Source: Rhodopirellula baltica SH 1
GTDB lineage: Bacteria > Planctomycetota > Planctomycetia > Pirellulales > Pirellulaceae
Reading direction: 5' to 3'
Length of the DNA: 64,000 nt
Assembly: GCF_000196115.1 (NCBI RefSeq)
Contig: NC_005027.1
Location: 4,526,001 to 4,590,000 of the forward strand
Below the pieces are notes generated by a model. The model saw nothing but the letters and a program-made list of their open reading frames with translations, did not search any database and was not told the DNA's origin. Positions 35,363 to 44,281 of this stretch are shown here, one piece after another; within the stretch, counting starts at the first letter, position 1; every line of letters starts with the position of its first letter. The translations under genes and the position numbers were made by a program.

Positions 35363-35863
35363 ATGAAATCGGAAACACCCGACGGCGGGGATGTGTTTGA
35401 CATCGATCGGATTCGCCAGATCGTCGAGTTGATGGAACAACACGAACTGAACGAAGTGGACCTGCAGCAGGGCGAAGATCGCATCAAACTGACGCGTGGT
35501 GGAACGGCTCCGGCCATGATTCCCGCTCCCGTTGCGGCACCTCCTGTCGCGGCCGCTCCCGCTGCACCTTCCGCCGCTCCGGCGGCGTCCGGCGGCGATG
35601 CTCCCGCTGACACGGCGGGTACCATCACAATCAATTCGCCGATGGTGGGCACGTTCTATTCCAAGGCCAACCCAGAATCACCGCCGTTTGTTCAGGTTGG
35701 TGATGTCGTTGGCGAAGACACCGTGGTGTGCATTGTCGAAGCCATGAAAGTCTTCAACGAGATTCCCGCCGAGTGCCGTGGAAAGATCGTTGAAGTGCTC
35801 GTTGGCGATCAACAAGCCGTCGATTTCGGCAAACCTTTGTTCCGCGTCCAGGTGGACGGCTGA
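35363..35863 (+). CDS. accB: biotin carboxyl carrier protein of acetyl-CoA carboxylase
   Basis: A 166-residue carrier. The N-terminal MKSETPDGGDVFDIDRIRQI region and an Ala/Pro-rich linker (about 55-90) precede the biotinyl domain. Biotin attaches to Lys129 in the EAMK motif (CIVEAMKVFNEIPAE). Another in-frame TTG at 35336 would add nine residues; the ATG at 35363 is preferred. It shuttles carboxybiotin between AccC and the carboxyltransferase. accC starts 3 bases after its stop. Confidence 0.95.
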   Translation: MKSETPDGGDVFDIDRIRQIVELMEQHELNEVDLQQGEDRIKLTRGGTAPAMIPAPVAAPPVAAAPAAPSAAPAASGGDAPADTAGTITINSPMVGTFYSKANPESPPFVQVGDVVGEDTVVCIVEAMKVFNEIPAECRGKIVEVLVGDQQAVDFGKPLFRVQVDG

Positions 35864-35866
35864 TCC

Positions 35867-37219
35867 ATGTTCGAACGTATTTTGATCGCCAACCGAGGCG
35901 AGATTGCGCTGCGTGTGATTCGCGCCTGCCGTGAAATGGGCATCGAGTCGGTCGCCGTCTACAGCGAAGCCGACAAAGATTCCATGCACGTCAAACTGGC
36001 GGACCATGCCTACTGCGTCGGAACCAATCGCAGTGCGGACAGCTATCTGAAAATCGATCGCATCATCGCCACGGCAGAAGTTGCCGGCGTCGATGCCATC
36101 CACCCCGGATACGGCTTCCTGGCGGAAAACGCTCAATTCAACGAGCAATGCCGAAGCAGCGGGTTTGAGTTCATCGGGCCGTCGCCAACAGCGATGGACA
36201 AATTGGGCGACAAAAACACCGCTCGTTCCATGGCCATCGCTCAAAACGTCCCGGTCGTTCCCGGCAGTGACGGATTGATTGCGGACTTCGATCGAGCCAT
36301 CGACACAGCCAAAGAAATTGGCTTTCCCGTTTTGATCAAAGCCACCGCCGGTGGTGGCGGCAAAGGCATGCGGGTCGCCGAGACCGAGGATGTCCTCAAG
36401 AGCCAACTCGAAGCAGCTCGCAACGAAGCCATCGCGGCCTTCGGCAACGGCGGCGTGTACCTGGAAAAATTCATCCAGCAACCTCGTCACATCGAAGTGC
36501 AAGTCATTGCGGACACGCACGGCAATGTCTGCCACCTTTTTGAACGCGATTGCAGCGTCCAACGACGTCACCAAAAACTCGTCGAAGAAGCCCCCAGCCC
36601 GGACTTGCCCGCCGATCGTCGTGAAGCAATCTGCGACGCCGCCGTGCGAATGATCGCCGGTGCCGACTACTCCGGTGCGGGCACGGTCGAGTTCATCGTC
36701 GACAAGGACTACAACTTCTACTTCATCGAAGTCAACGCTCGGATCCAAGTCGAACATCCAGTCTCCGAAATGGTGGCCGGAGTCGACTTGATCCAAGAAC
36801 AAATTCGAGTTGCCGCGGGATTGCCACTGTCGTTCCGTCAAGACGAATTGACATGCACCGGTCACGCGATCGAATGTCGACTCAACGCCGAAGATCCCAC
36901 CAAGAACTTCCAACCGTGTCCCGGCAAAATTGAATCGATGTTTGTGCCCGGCGGCATGGGCGTTCGCTTTGATTCACACGTGAAGTCCGGCTACGTGGTT
37001 CCTCCGTACTACGATTCGATGATCGGCAAACTGATCGTCCATCGTCCCACGCGAGAACAAGCCATCGCGACGATGCTACGAGCCTTGAAAGAACTGCAGA
37101 TCGAAGGGATCACCACAACGGTCGGATTCCATAACTGGATCCTGCAGAACGAAGCGTTTGTGAACGGCACCGTCGACACCAAGTTCGTCGACCGGAACTA
37201 CAAAGGCCAAACGTCTTAG
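35867..37219 (+). CDS. accC: acetyl-CoA carboxylase biotin carboxylase subunit
   Basis: A 450-residue ATP-grasp enzyme that carboxylates biotin on AccB in the first step of fatty-acid synthesis. It starts [20 protein letters not shown] and shows [14 protein letters not shown], the Gly-rich loop [30 protein letters not shown] and [16 protein letters not shown]. Length is normal for AccC. It follows accB by 3 bases, a standard accBC operon. The carboxyltransferase genes are not in this window. Confidence 0.97.
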   Translation: MFERILIANRGEIALRVIRACREMGIESVAVYSEADKDSMHVKLADHAYCVGTNRSADSYLKIDRIIATAEVAGVDAIHPGYGFLAENAQFNEQCRSSGFEFIGPSPTAMDKLGDKNTARSMAIAQNVPVVPGSDGLIADFDRAIDTAKEIGFPVLIKATAGGGGKGMRVAETEDVLKSQLEAARNEAIAAFGNGGVYLEKFIQQPRHIEVQVIADTHGNVCHLFERDCSVQRRHQKLVEEAPSPDLPADRREAICDAAVRMIAGADYSGAGTVEFIVDKDYNFYFIEVNARIQVEHPVSEMVAGVDLIQEQIRVAAGLPLSFRQDELTCTGHAIECRLNAEDPTKNFQPCPGKIESMFVPGGMGVRFDSHVKSGYVVPPYYDSMIGKLIVHRPTREQAIATMLRALKELQIEGITTTVGFHNWILQNEAFVNGTVDTKFVDRNYKGQTS

Positions 37220-37339
37220 TGTTGCGTCACTGCTAGGAAATGTGGTCCTGGCCGTAGCGGAAGTCGCCAAGACTTTCGGCAATTTAAGATGCAGATCGAA
37301 ACTCTTGACGAGTTCCGCTACCCAAAACGTCGATTCATG

Positions 37340-37397
37340 TGGCATAGGCTTCCAGCCTGTGTTTCCCTGCATCACAACAGACTGGAAGCCTATGTCA
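37340..37397. repeat. paired-hairpin repeat with 16-base arms, copy 2 (in epimerase leader)
   Basis: Arms 37340-37355 (TGGCATAGGCTTCCAG) and 37382-37397 (CTGGAAGCCTATGTCA) pair at 15 of 16 positions; each half also holds a small AGGCT/AGCCT-type palindrome. It is related to 8434-8490 and lies 33 bases before the epimerase start, so a transcript would carry a large hairpin in its leader. Confidence 0.8.
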
Positions 37398-37429
37398 CTC
37401 TGTATTCCGTTGGTCCCCAAGGAATAACC

Positions 37430-38425
37430 ATGCGAGTCTTTGTGACTGGCGGCACAGGCTTGCTGGGCAACACGATCCTTCGCCAACTGTCGGACGCCGG
37501 TCATGACCTGATCGCGCTCGTCAGAGGCGAACCGGATCCCCAAGTTTTCGAAGGGATCAACACCCAATTCGCCCACGGCGATTTGCTCGATCAAACAGCG
37601 ATCGAAAACGCCATGTCCGATTGCGATGCCGTCATTCATTCCGCCGGCATGATCCACCTTGGTTGGAAACGGCTCGACGACAGCATGGCGGTCAATCGCG
37701 ACGGCACCCAAACCATTGTCGATGCATGCCTGCATCACGATTGCAAACTCGTTCACGTTGGCACCGTCAACACACTGGGTATTGCCGACCGCAACGGCGT
37801 CGCGAACGAAGACACCCCGCTGGATCACGCGGGCGGCCAAGTCCCATGCAGCTACGTTCTTAGCAAACGGGCCGGAAACGAAGCCGTCATGCAAGGTGTG
37901 AAAGATGGCTTGAAAGCCGTCTTGGTTCACCCAGGATTCATGCTCGGACCGTGGGACTGGAAACCGAGTAGCGGTCGGATGCTTCTCGAAGTCAGCAAGG
38001 CCTGGCGCCCTCTTTCTCCCTCAGGAGGCAACAGCACCTGCGATTCCCGAGACGTGGCCGCCGCCACCATCCGCGCCGCGGAAAAGTTGCTCGCCAATGA
38101 AATCCCGTCCGGCCGGCAATACATTTTGGCCGGCCACAACATGCGGTACCTCGAACTTTGGAAGGCGATGACCGAGGCGATGGGAGCCCGCCAGCCAATC
38201 ATGCGTGCCGGACCAGCTCAGCGATGGATCGCGGGCGTTGCAGGCGACATCGTCGGCAAATTGCTGCCCCATGAAGTCGACTTCAACAGCGCAGCGGTCG
38301 GCATGTCGAGCCAATACCACTACTACGACAGCTCGCGAGCCCAAAGCGAACTCGACTACAAGATCCGCCCCTTCGAAGAAAGCCTCACCGACGCGGCCAA
38401 CTGGATCCGCCAGCATCACCGATGA
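37430..38425 (+). CDS. NAD-dependent epimerase/dehydratase (SDR family)
   Basis: A 331-residue extended short-chain dehydrogenase. The Rossmann motif MRVFVTGGTGLLGNTILRQL starts at the chosen ATG, which has an AAGGAA-like sequence just upstream. The catalytic YxxxK is CSYVLSKRAGNEA, and the substrate half contains LVHPGFMLGPWDWKPS. An in-frame start at 37289 would read through the palindromic repeat, so it is unlikely. It resembles dihydroflavonol-4-reductase or nucleoside-sugar epimerases; the substrate is not clear. Confidence 0.9.
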   Translation: MRVFVTGGTGLLGNTILRQLSDAGHDLIALVRGEPDPQVFEGINTQFAHGDLLDQTAIENAMSDCDAVIHSAGMIHLGWKRLDDSMAVNRDGTQTIVDACLHHDCKLVHVGTVNTLGIADRNGVANEDTPLDHAGGQVPCSYVLSKRAGNEAVMQGVKDGLKAVLVHPGFMLGPWDWKPSSGRMLLEVSKAWRPLSPSGGNSTCDSRDVAAATIRAAEKLLANEIPSGRQYILAGHNMRYLELWKAMTEAMGARQPIMRAGPAQRWIAGVAGDIVGKLLPHEVDFNSAAVGMSSQYHYYDSSRAQSELDYKIRPFEESLTDAANWIRQHHR

Positions 38426-38555
38426 GGCCCGGCAAAAACACACTCTCCACTGCAAACACCAGGATTTTCGCCATCTTCTGAAATTAGGCGTAATATTTGG
38501 CTCGGACATCCGTGAGACTCTTTGAACAGTCGGTCCACCTACCTGGAACTGCGTT

Positions 38556-39191
38556 TTGGATTTTGATTCCACCGCCGCCGAACCAACCACTCGCGAAAGC
38601 TTACTTTTGCGACTGCGTGATTCCAAGGACGAATTCGCCTGGGCCGAGTTCTCCGCAATCTATGAGCCGGTGATCTACCGCTTGGTCAAGCGGCGTGGCG
38701 TGCAGGACGCGGATGCTCGTGAAATTGTGCAAGAGATCCTGATGTCGGTCGCTGGTGCGATCGAGCGGTTTGACGTGACCGGCCAAGGATCCTTTCGCGG
38801 TTGGCTCAGCCGAATCACGCGGAACGCAACCATCGACCGACTGAGATCCGTTCAATCTCGCCGCGAACTGACCGGCGGCAGCAGCATCGTCCGAATCATC
38901 GACGCCGCTGCGTCCAACGAACGAGGCCTCGACGGCTTCCAACAGGATGCGGAATTGTCCCACGAGTTCGATCGGGATCATCGGCAACAGCTGTTTCGCT
39001 GGGCCGCCAGCAAAGTGCGATCGCGAACGGGCGAAAAGAACTGGATCGCGTTCTGGAGAACTGCCGTGGAGGACCAATCCATCGCGGCCGTCGCCTCCGA
39101 ACTGGGCATTACCGAGGGATCGGTCTATGTCGCCAGGTGCCGAATCCTCAAACGGATTCGTGAACTTGTCCACCAACGTTTGAGTGATTGA
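38556..39191 (+). CDS. ECF-type sigma factor of a sigma-kinase cassette
   Basis: A 211-residue sigma factor starting at TTG (MDFDSTAAEPTTRESLLLRL). Region 2 has FAWAEFSAIYEPVIYRLVKR, ADAREIVQEILMSVAGAIER, SFRGWLSRITRNATIDRLR; region 4 has DQSIAAVASELGITEGSVYV and ARCRILKRIRELVH. It overlaps or abuts the kinase gene, a planctomycete arrangement in which the kinase probably regulates the sigma factor instead of a classical anti-sigma. The signal is unknown. Confidence 0.9.
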   Translation: MDFDSTAAEPTTRESLLLRLRDSKDEFAWAEFSAIYEPVIYRLVKRRGVQDADAREIVQEILMSVAGAIERFDVTGQGSFRGWLSRITRNATIDRLRSVQSRRELTGGSSIVRIIDAAASNERGLDGFQQDAELSHEFDRDHRQQLFRWAASKVRSRTGEKNWIAFWRTAVEDQSIAAVASELGITEGSVYVARCRILKRIRELVHQRLSD

Positions 39192-39198
39192 TCGCATC

Positions 39199-40725
39199 AT
39201 GATTGCCAAGCAAGACCCACACTTTGAAATGGACAAGTTGCGTGAATTGCTCGATGAGCGATTACCGGTTCCCGAAGCGGATCGCATCGAGTATCACCTC
39301 AGCAATTGCGAACGCTGCCGATCGCAATTGCGAGCAATCGCCGGCGAGCCGATGTGGTGGGACGAAACCGTCGAAGTCCTCAGCAAGAGCACATTCATCG
39401 ACCAAAGCAGCCGGCCTACTAGCCAACCGCCAAGCGATCCAGCCCAGCCCCAGCGATCCTTCGACGCGTCGTTGGACTGGATCCGTCCGCTGCTGCAACC
39501 ACTGCGGGATCAACACTCAGACGCCGTCGACGACACGCGTGCAATTGGCACCTTGGATCAATACTCGATTCACAGTGTGATCGGACAAGGCGGTATGGGC
39601 GTCGTGCTACGAGGCATGGATCCGGAACTGAATCGACCGGTTGCAATCAAAGTTCTCTCCCCACACCTTGCTGGCGTTGGTGCGGCGCGGACACGCTTCA
39701 TGCGAGAGGCCCAAGCTGCCGCGGCGATTGTGCACCCTGCGATTGTGCCGATTTACAGCGTCGTCCCGAGCGCTCGATTGCCCTACCTGGTGATGCCCTG
39801 CATCGACGGCGGAAACCTGCAACAACGCCTGGATCGCGAAGGCCCGCTGGAACTGACCGAGGTCGTCAGAATCGGCTTGCAAATCGCCGAAGGATTGTCC
39901 GCCGCTCATAAAAACAGCGTGCTCCACCGAGACATCAAACCCGCAAATATTTTGATCGAAGAGGGCAACGGTCGTGTCTTGATCAGCGACTTTGGACTCG
40001 CCCGGGCACTCGATGACGCCACGCTGACCAACAGCGGAATGATCGCCGGCACACCCCAGTACATGAGCCCAGAACAAGCTCGGGGCGAATCCCTGGACGC
40101 CCGCAGCGACCTGTTCAGCTTGGGCAGTCTGCTCTACGCCTTGGCGTCGGGACGCGCACCCTTCCGCGCCGAGTCACCGCTGGGAATCCTGCGAAAGATC
40201 ACCGAGACACGAGCCAAACCCATTCAAGAGATCAACGAACGGATGCCCCGTTGGTTCGACAATTTGGTCGCTCGCTTCATGGAACCTGACCTCACGCTCA
40301 GGATTGAATCCGCAGACGAGGCGGTCTCGCTGCTTCGTGAAGTCAACGCCCATGTCCGAAACCCAACTGGCAATCGACTCCCGAACTCGCTTGAAGAACG
40401 TCGTCCGCGACGTTCCCTTCGATGGACGCTCGCAGCCGCCGGAGTGCTGACGGCGGTGGCCAGCGCTGCAACTTGGAATCACCGCAAGCAGGAAAACTCT
40501 CACACGGAACGGTCGCTGCCAACGGTCATCGAACAATCGCGACGGTTGACGACGATGGCACCAAGCGTCCCTGCGCCCCCCGCCCCAACCACCGACGACT
40601 GGGACGCAGTTCACTTCAACGCAGAACTGCATTCGATTCAGTTCATGTTGGAGCAACTGGCAAACCAACTCGAAGGCACCGACCCAACAGTCAATCCCGA
40701 CCTCACCGATGGAGATCAAAAATGA
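39199..40725 (+). CDS. Ser/Thr protein kinase with N-terminal zinc-finger and C-terminal membrane helix
   Basis: A 508-residue kinase; a GTG at 39184 would overlap the sigma gene by 8 bases. Residues about 30-45 (EYHLSNCERCRSQLRA) have the HxxxCxxC zinc-finger pattern of anti-sigma factors. The kinase domain (about 115-375) has IGQGGMGVVLRG, the Lys in PVAIKVLSPHL, HRDIKPANILIEEG, ISDFGLARAL and TPQYMSPEQARG. A membrane helix follows at about 405-425 (WTLAAAGVLTAVASAATW). The outside tail is short and Pro/Thr-rich. The zinc finger suggests it holds the neighbouring sigma factor. Confidence 0.94.
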   Translation: MIAKQDPHFEMDKLRELLDERLPVPEADRIEYHLSNCERCRSQLRAIAGEPMWWDETVEVLSKSTFIDQSSRPTSQPPSDPAQPQRSFDASLDWIRPLLQPLRDQHSDAVDDTRAIGTLDQYSIHSVIGQGGMGVVLRGMDPELNRPVAIKVLSPHLAGVGAARTRFMREAQAAAAIVHPAIVPIYSVVPSARLPYLVMPCIDGGNLQQRLDREGPLELTEVVRIGLQIAEGLSAAHKNSVLHRDIKPANILIEEGNGRVLISDFGLARALDDATLTNSGMIAGTPQYMSPEQARGESLDARSDLFSLGSLLYALASGRAPFRAESPLGILRKITETRAKPIQEINERMPRWFDNLVARFMEPDLTLRIESADEAVSLLREVNAHVRNPTGNRLPNSLEERRPRRSLRWTLAAAGVLTAVASAATWNHRKQENSHTERSLPTVIEQSRRLTTMAPSVPAPPAPTTDDWDAVHFNAELHSIQFMLEQLANQLEGTDPTVNPDLTDGDQK

Positions 40726-42275
40726 AGGATGTAGCTCAAATGAATTCGGTTCCCACTCCGGCATTGCCCAAGCGACGAAGCCGCGTTTGGAAGTCTGCAT
40801 TCATCGCAACATTGACGATCCCCACGGCCGCCGTCTTGGTCTGGTCGTGGACCTCCCTGCCCTCAACATGGGCCCAAACCCGGGATCCGCGATCCATCGA
40901 CCAACCGCGACGCTTGAACTCTTATCCCCAACCTAACAATCTACCGTACCAGGAGTCGCGCGCGCAAATTGCAAGCGAACTGAGCCTCTCACATCAGGCA
41001 TATCCCAACAGCGATCACCAATCGCAACCAGGATTCAACAACCAATCCAAGACGACGCTGCGAATCGACAAACAAGCACAACCCGCCCAAGAAGTCGATG
41101 TACCAGTCACGCGTCGAACCATGGACAAAGACGGAAACATCTCAATCACGACAGAATATATTCGACAAAGAATCCCCCTCCAACTGACCGGCCGCCTGAT
41201 GACCACAGAGGATTCCAAACACAACGAAAGAATCAAGCAACTGGTCAACCAACTGCGGGGATCAACAAGTAGCAACGAGATGGACGCCAAGCTGGCTGAA
41301 TTTCGCAGCGAACTGGAACAGGAGTTCAAGCGGATGCACGAGCAGCAAGGCTCGGAGATCGCAGCGATTGAGAAACGCCTCCAATCGCTCAAAGAGATCC
41401 ATCAGCAACGTGCTGAAAACCAAGACAAAATCATTCAGCGACGAATCGACCAATTGCTCGGCCGCAGCGATCCGCTGGACTGGAACTACACACCACCCAA
41501 CACTCCATTTGCCCCGCTGTCGCCGTATTCCTCAAATCAATACGGCAGCAGCCCGATCAGCGATAACTTCCACCCAAAGTCGCCTTACGCATACCCAGAA
41601 AGCAACTCCCCTCGTTCAACCCGTTCATGGCAACCAAGCCCCAACCGGCCCCCGAGTCCTTCGCCGCAAAAACCAGCGTCCAGACCAATCCCTCCATCTT
41701 ACCCCGGCAAACTCATGGAAGCCTACGAGTCTGCATTGAAAGCAAGCGACGCAGCAGTGCTTGAGCAGTCAAACAAGGAACGACTCAACGAATACACTCG
41801 ACTGCATGAAGAAGGCGCGCTCACTGCCTCCGAATTGCGAAGAGCAACACTGGACTACGCATCCGCCCAAAAGCAAACCGCCCTGCTGAAGCTGCAACTT
41901 CAATCAATCCAGCGTGACTTGGCTCGCTATTTAAATGCAGCCGAACTGGAGCTAGCTGCCCTGAACGAGCAGCAAAAAACAAATCCTTCAGCCAACTCCA
42001 AGTCTGCACAACTTGAACGCCAACGCGCCGAAGCCGCGATCACAGATGCAAAGACCACACTCGAACAGTTCGAGGCTGCGATGAAATTGATCCCCGTCGA
42101 CACGGATTCGGCGGAACCATCCGATGCACCAAAGAATCCAAACGAAAGTGCAGATCAGCCAGAATCTGAACTGGACCCGACAACCAACGCCCCCAAAGCA
42201 AGCGAAGACACAACTCTGAACCTAGAAACAGAAGAAGTCGAAACGACGCCAAATGAGCCCGTTCCGAGCTTTTGA
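40722..42275 (+). CDS. membrane-anchored coiled-coil protein of the sigma-kinase cassette
   Basis: A 517-residue protein starting at the ATG that overlaps the kinase stop (ATGA at 40722-40725). An N-terminal membrane or signal segment (AFIATLTIPTAAVLVWSWTS) is followed by a long polar region rich in Gln, Pro and Ser, a coiled coil (about 155-240: NERIKQLVNQLRG, LQSLKEIHQQRAE), a Pro-rich spacer, then a second coiled coil (about 330-460, such as EYTRLHEEGALTASELRRAT). The Glu/Asp-rich C terminus looks disordered. I recognise no known family. It may act as a sensor or substrate for the kinase. Confidence 0.8.
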   Translation: MKDVAQMNSVPTPALPKRRSRVWKSAFIATLTIPTAAVLVWSWTSLPSTWAQTRDPRSIDQPRRLNSYPQPNNLPYQESRAQIASELSLSHQAYPNSDHQSQPGFNNQSKTTLRIDKQAQPAQEVDVPVTRRTMDKDGNISITTEYIRQRIPLQLTGRLMTTEDSKHNERIKQLVNQLRGSTSSNEMDAKLAEFRSELEQEFKRMHEQQGSEIAAIEKRLQSLKEIHQQRAENQDKIIQRRIDQLLGRSDPLDWNYTPPNTPFAPLSPYSSNQYGSSPISDNFHPKSPYAYPESNSPRSTRSWQPSPNRPPSPSPQKPASRPIPPSYPGKLMEAYESALKASDAAVLEQSNKERLNEYTRLHEEGALTASELRRATLDYASAQKQTALLKLQLQSIQRDLARYLNAAELELAALNEQQKTNPSANSKSAQLERQRAEAAITDAKTTLEQFEAAMKLIPVDTDSAEPSDAPKNPNESADQPESELDPTTNAPKASEDTTLNLETEEVETTPNEPVPSF

Positions 42276-42304
42276 ACGTCGCTTGGTTCAGGTTGAAAAA
42301 CAGG

Positions 42305-42877
42305 CTACTCCAGGGTGATCACATCCTTGGTCACTTTCATGATCATCACCGCTCGCTTGCCATCATCCGCGTGAGTGGGCAATCCAGTTCGTGAGTCAGC
42401 GGCCCCGACCAGGAACCACTTTCCAACGGGTGCCCTGACGGTGGTCGCGATGGTCATTCCCAATTCTGGCTTTGTTCGGAACTCAACCTGAGCCTGAACT
42501 TCACCCGACTCCGTCGTGTTCAGAAACCGAACCTGGCACTGCAATTGACCGTATCGCGAGCCTCCATCCACACGAGCGTCCATTCCGACCGTGACAGATG
42601 CCATGGCACTGCCCGCGGGAACCAATCGGCCAAATCCGACTGTTGACAAGGCCTCGCGCGCGGGCCCCGCATATTCAATCCGGTTCGCATCGTCGGATTC
42701 GATCAACCACAAAGCCTGAAAAGAAACATCCTTGATCGGACCAGCTGGGACAGCCGAAACCGGCTGCTGCGCAACCACTTCTTGAGCTTCAATCGCGGAA
42801 AACATTGCCACCGGAATGGCGGCAAGTACAAGCGGAGCAAAACGCGAGCGGACGCATGAGAAGAATCGATCGAGCAT
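42305..42877 (-). CDS. secreted protein of unknown function
   Basis: A 190-residue protein with a signal peptide (MLDRFFSCVRSRFAPLVLAA, cleavage near IEAQE). The mature region is beta-rich: IKDVSFQALWLIESDDANRI, ASVTVGMDARVDGGSRYGQL, VQAQVEFRTKPELGMTIATT and GKWFLVGAADSRTG. It resembles the N0/secretin-type or BMC-type small envelope proteins only in general character; I do not assign a family. An in-frame start at 42955 precedes the signal peptide and is less likely. The gene is convergent with the coiled-coil gene (29 bases apart). Confidence 0.65.
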   Translation of the reverse strand: MLDRFFSCVRSRFAPLVLAAIPVAMFSAIEAQEVVAQQPVSAVPAGPIKDVSFQALWLIESDDANRIEYAGPAREALSTVGFGRLVPAGSAMASVTVGMDARVDGGSRYGQLQCQVRFLNTTESGEVQAQVEFRTKPELGMTIATTVRAPVGKWFLVGAADSRTGLPTHADDGKRAVMIMKVTKDVITLE

Positions 42878-42961
42878 TTGAGCGAACCTAAGCAATGGGG
42901 GGATGTTCCATGAACAAACTTTGGACGGATGCATTCCCCCAAAGTTCCATCCCAATCTAGC

Positions 42962-44281
42962 TCACTGGGCGTTTCCGCTGACCTGGTTTTCCTGATCGGC
43001 TCGCTTTCGAAACGCGATCCAGCACAGGATCACCAACGAGATCGCCAAGCAGATCCCATTGAGGCTGGTGAAAACTCTCACCACAACCTCCGGCAAATCA
43101 AACCGCAACAAGAACGTTCGCGTCGATAAGTAGTTCAATGCTGGAAACGCCATCAACGCACACAACAACCACCGCAGTTTGGGCGAAACATTTGACCAGC
43201 CATCCAGTCTCGCCATCCAAGCCCCGGCAACCGGAGCAATCATGAGCAGCGAATCGTACGACTGATGATACAAACTGACCAACAACGCGGTCAGCAAAAC
43301 GCCACCGGTCACGCCAGCAATCCCGTCGTCCTCGCCACGCCGGGCTCGCACAAACAGAACCCACATCGGGACAACCAACAGCGCCGCCATCGCCAAAATG
43401 TGTGGCAGATCTCCTGGGTCTTCTCCCCGCCATTTCGCGATGATGGCGAAGAGATCAAGTCGCGTCCATGAATACACGGGCGACTCATCGTCCATCGAAC
43501 GGTGAACTTCCTGCGTGTCGACGATTTGCTGCTGCAGGATCGAAACTCCTGCAACGATGTCGCCGTCACCTTCGTGGTGTGCGATCCAAGCCAGCAGCAA
43601 CGCGGCGCCGGCAATGCTGAGCACGGCACCGATGATCAACGCTCGCCAATTCCCGCGAGCCAACATCAGGAACCCAAGCGGCAGAATATAGGTTGGCTTT
43701 GCCGAGACCACCAACAACGCAAACGCCGCTCGAACCGGTCGGCGATCCGCCCAAACGACGGATAAAAACGTTGCCAACACCAACTGAAAGGTGAAGTAGC
43801 CGTTGAACAATGTGATGTGCCCACCCCGGCTGTAGACCATCGCCATGGCAATGCAAAGAACCGCGTCGTATCGTTTTGGATACCCAGCTTCACGAGCCAC
43901 CAACACAGCGATCGCAGCCAGCAGAAACAACTGCAGGATCACGTTCAACACTTCGCCAACATGCAATGGCAACAACGCCAGCGGCGCGTGCATCAACAGA
44001 ATCACCGGCGAGAAGAATGGAATCTGTCTCGCGACTGGATACTTCGCCGCATAAGCATCGCTGTACGGACTTTCCCCCGCCAACACCGCTCGCGTGGGAA
44101 AGTAGATTCCGTTGTGAAAATCACACAAACCCTGATTCTCGGGATCAAACGGACCAGGCGTTTGATAGTCCACGACAATGCGCGAGAACGTCGCCACCAA
44201 ACCCGCCAGCAACAGCATGGCAGCAATGATCGCGACGGTTCGATTCCCGACGGTCCAACCTTCCCGCGGGGCAGCCGACAT
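42962..44281 (-). CDS. polytopic membrane protein, GT87/DUF2029-like glycosyltransferase
   Basis: A 439-residue membrane protein with about ten hydrophobic helices (VAIIAAMLLLAGLVATFSRI, VLNVILQLFLLAAIAVLVA and others). The early loop FPTRAVLAGESPYSDAYAAK, with an acidic residue after the first helix, and later WADRRPVRAAFALLV fit DUF2029/GT87, which includes mannosyltransferases using polyprenyl-phosphate sugars. The donor and product cannot be told. The start ATG overlaps the gpmI stop (TGATG at 44279-44283), so the two are co-translated. Confidence 0.8.
   Translation of the reverse strand: MSAAPREGWTVGNRTVAIIAAMLLLAGLVATFSRIVVDYQTPGPFDPENQGLCDFHNGIYFPTRAVLAGESPYSDAYAAKYPVARQIPFFSPVILLMHAPLALLPLHVGEVLNVILQLFLLAAIAVLVAREAGYPKRYDAVLCIAMAMVYSRGGHITLFNGYFTFQLVLATFLSVVWADRRPVRAAFALLVVSAKPTYILPLGFLMLARGNWRALIIGAVLSIAGAALLLAWIAHHEGDGDIVAGVSILQQQIVDTQEVHRSMDDESPVYSWTRLDLFAIIAKWRGEDPGDLPHILAMAALLVVPMWVLFVRARRGEDDGIAGVTGGVLLTALLVSLYHQSYDSLLMIAPVAGAWMARLDGWSNVSPKLRWLLCALMAFPALNYLSTRTFLLRFDLPEVVVRVFTSLNGICLAISLVILCWIAFRKRADQENQVSGNAQ

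Noticed and set aside
35678-36913. Minus-strand 411-residue frame
   Set aside because: Antisense to accC, which has full family motifs.
40422-40721. Upstream extension of the coiled-coil gene
   Set aside because: It lies in a different frame inside the kinase gene and is Arg/Ser-rich without features.
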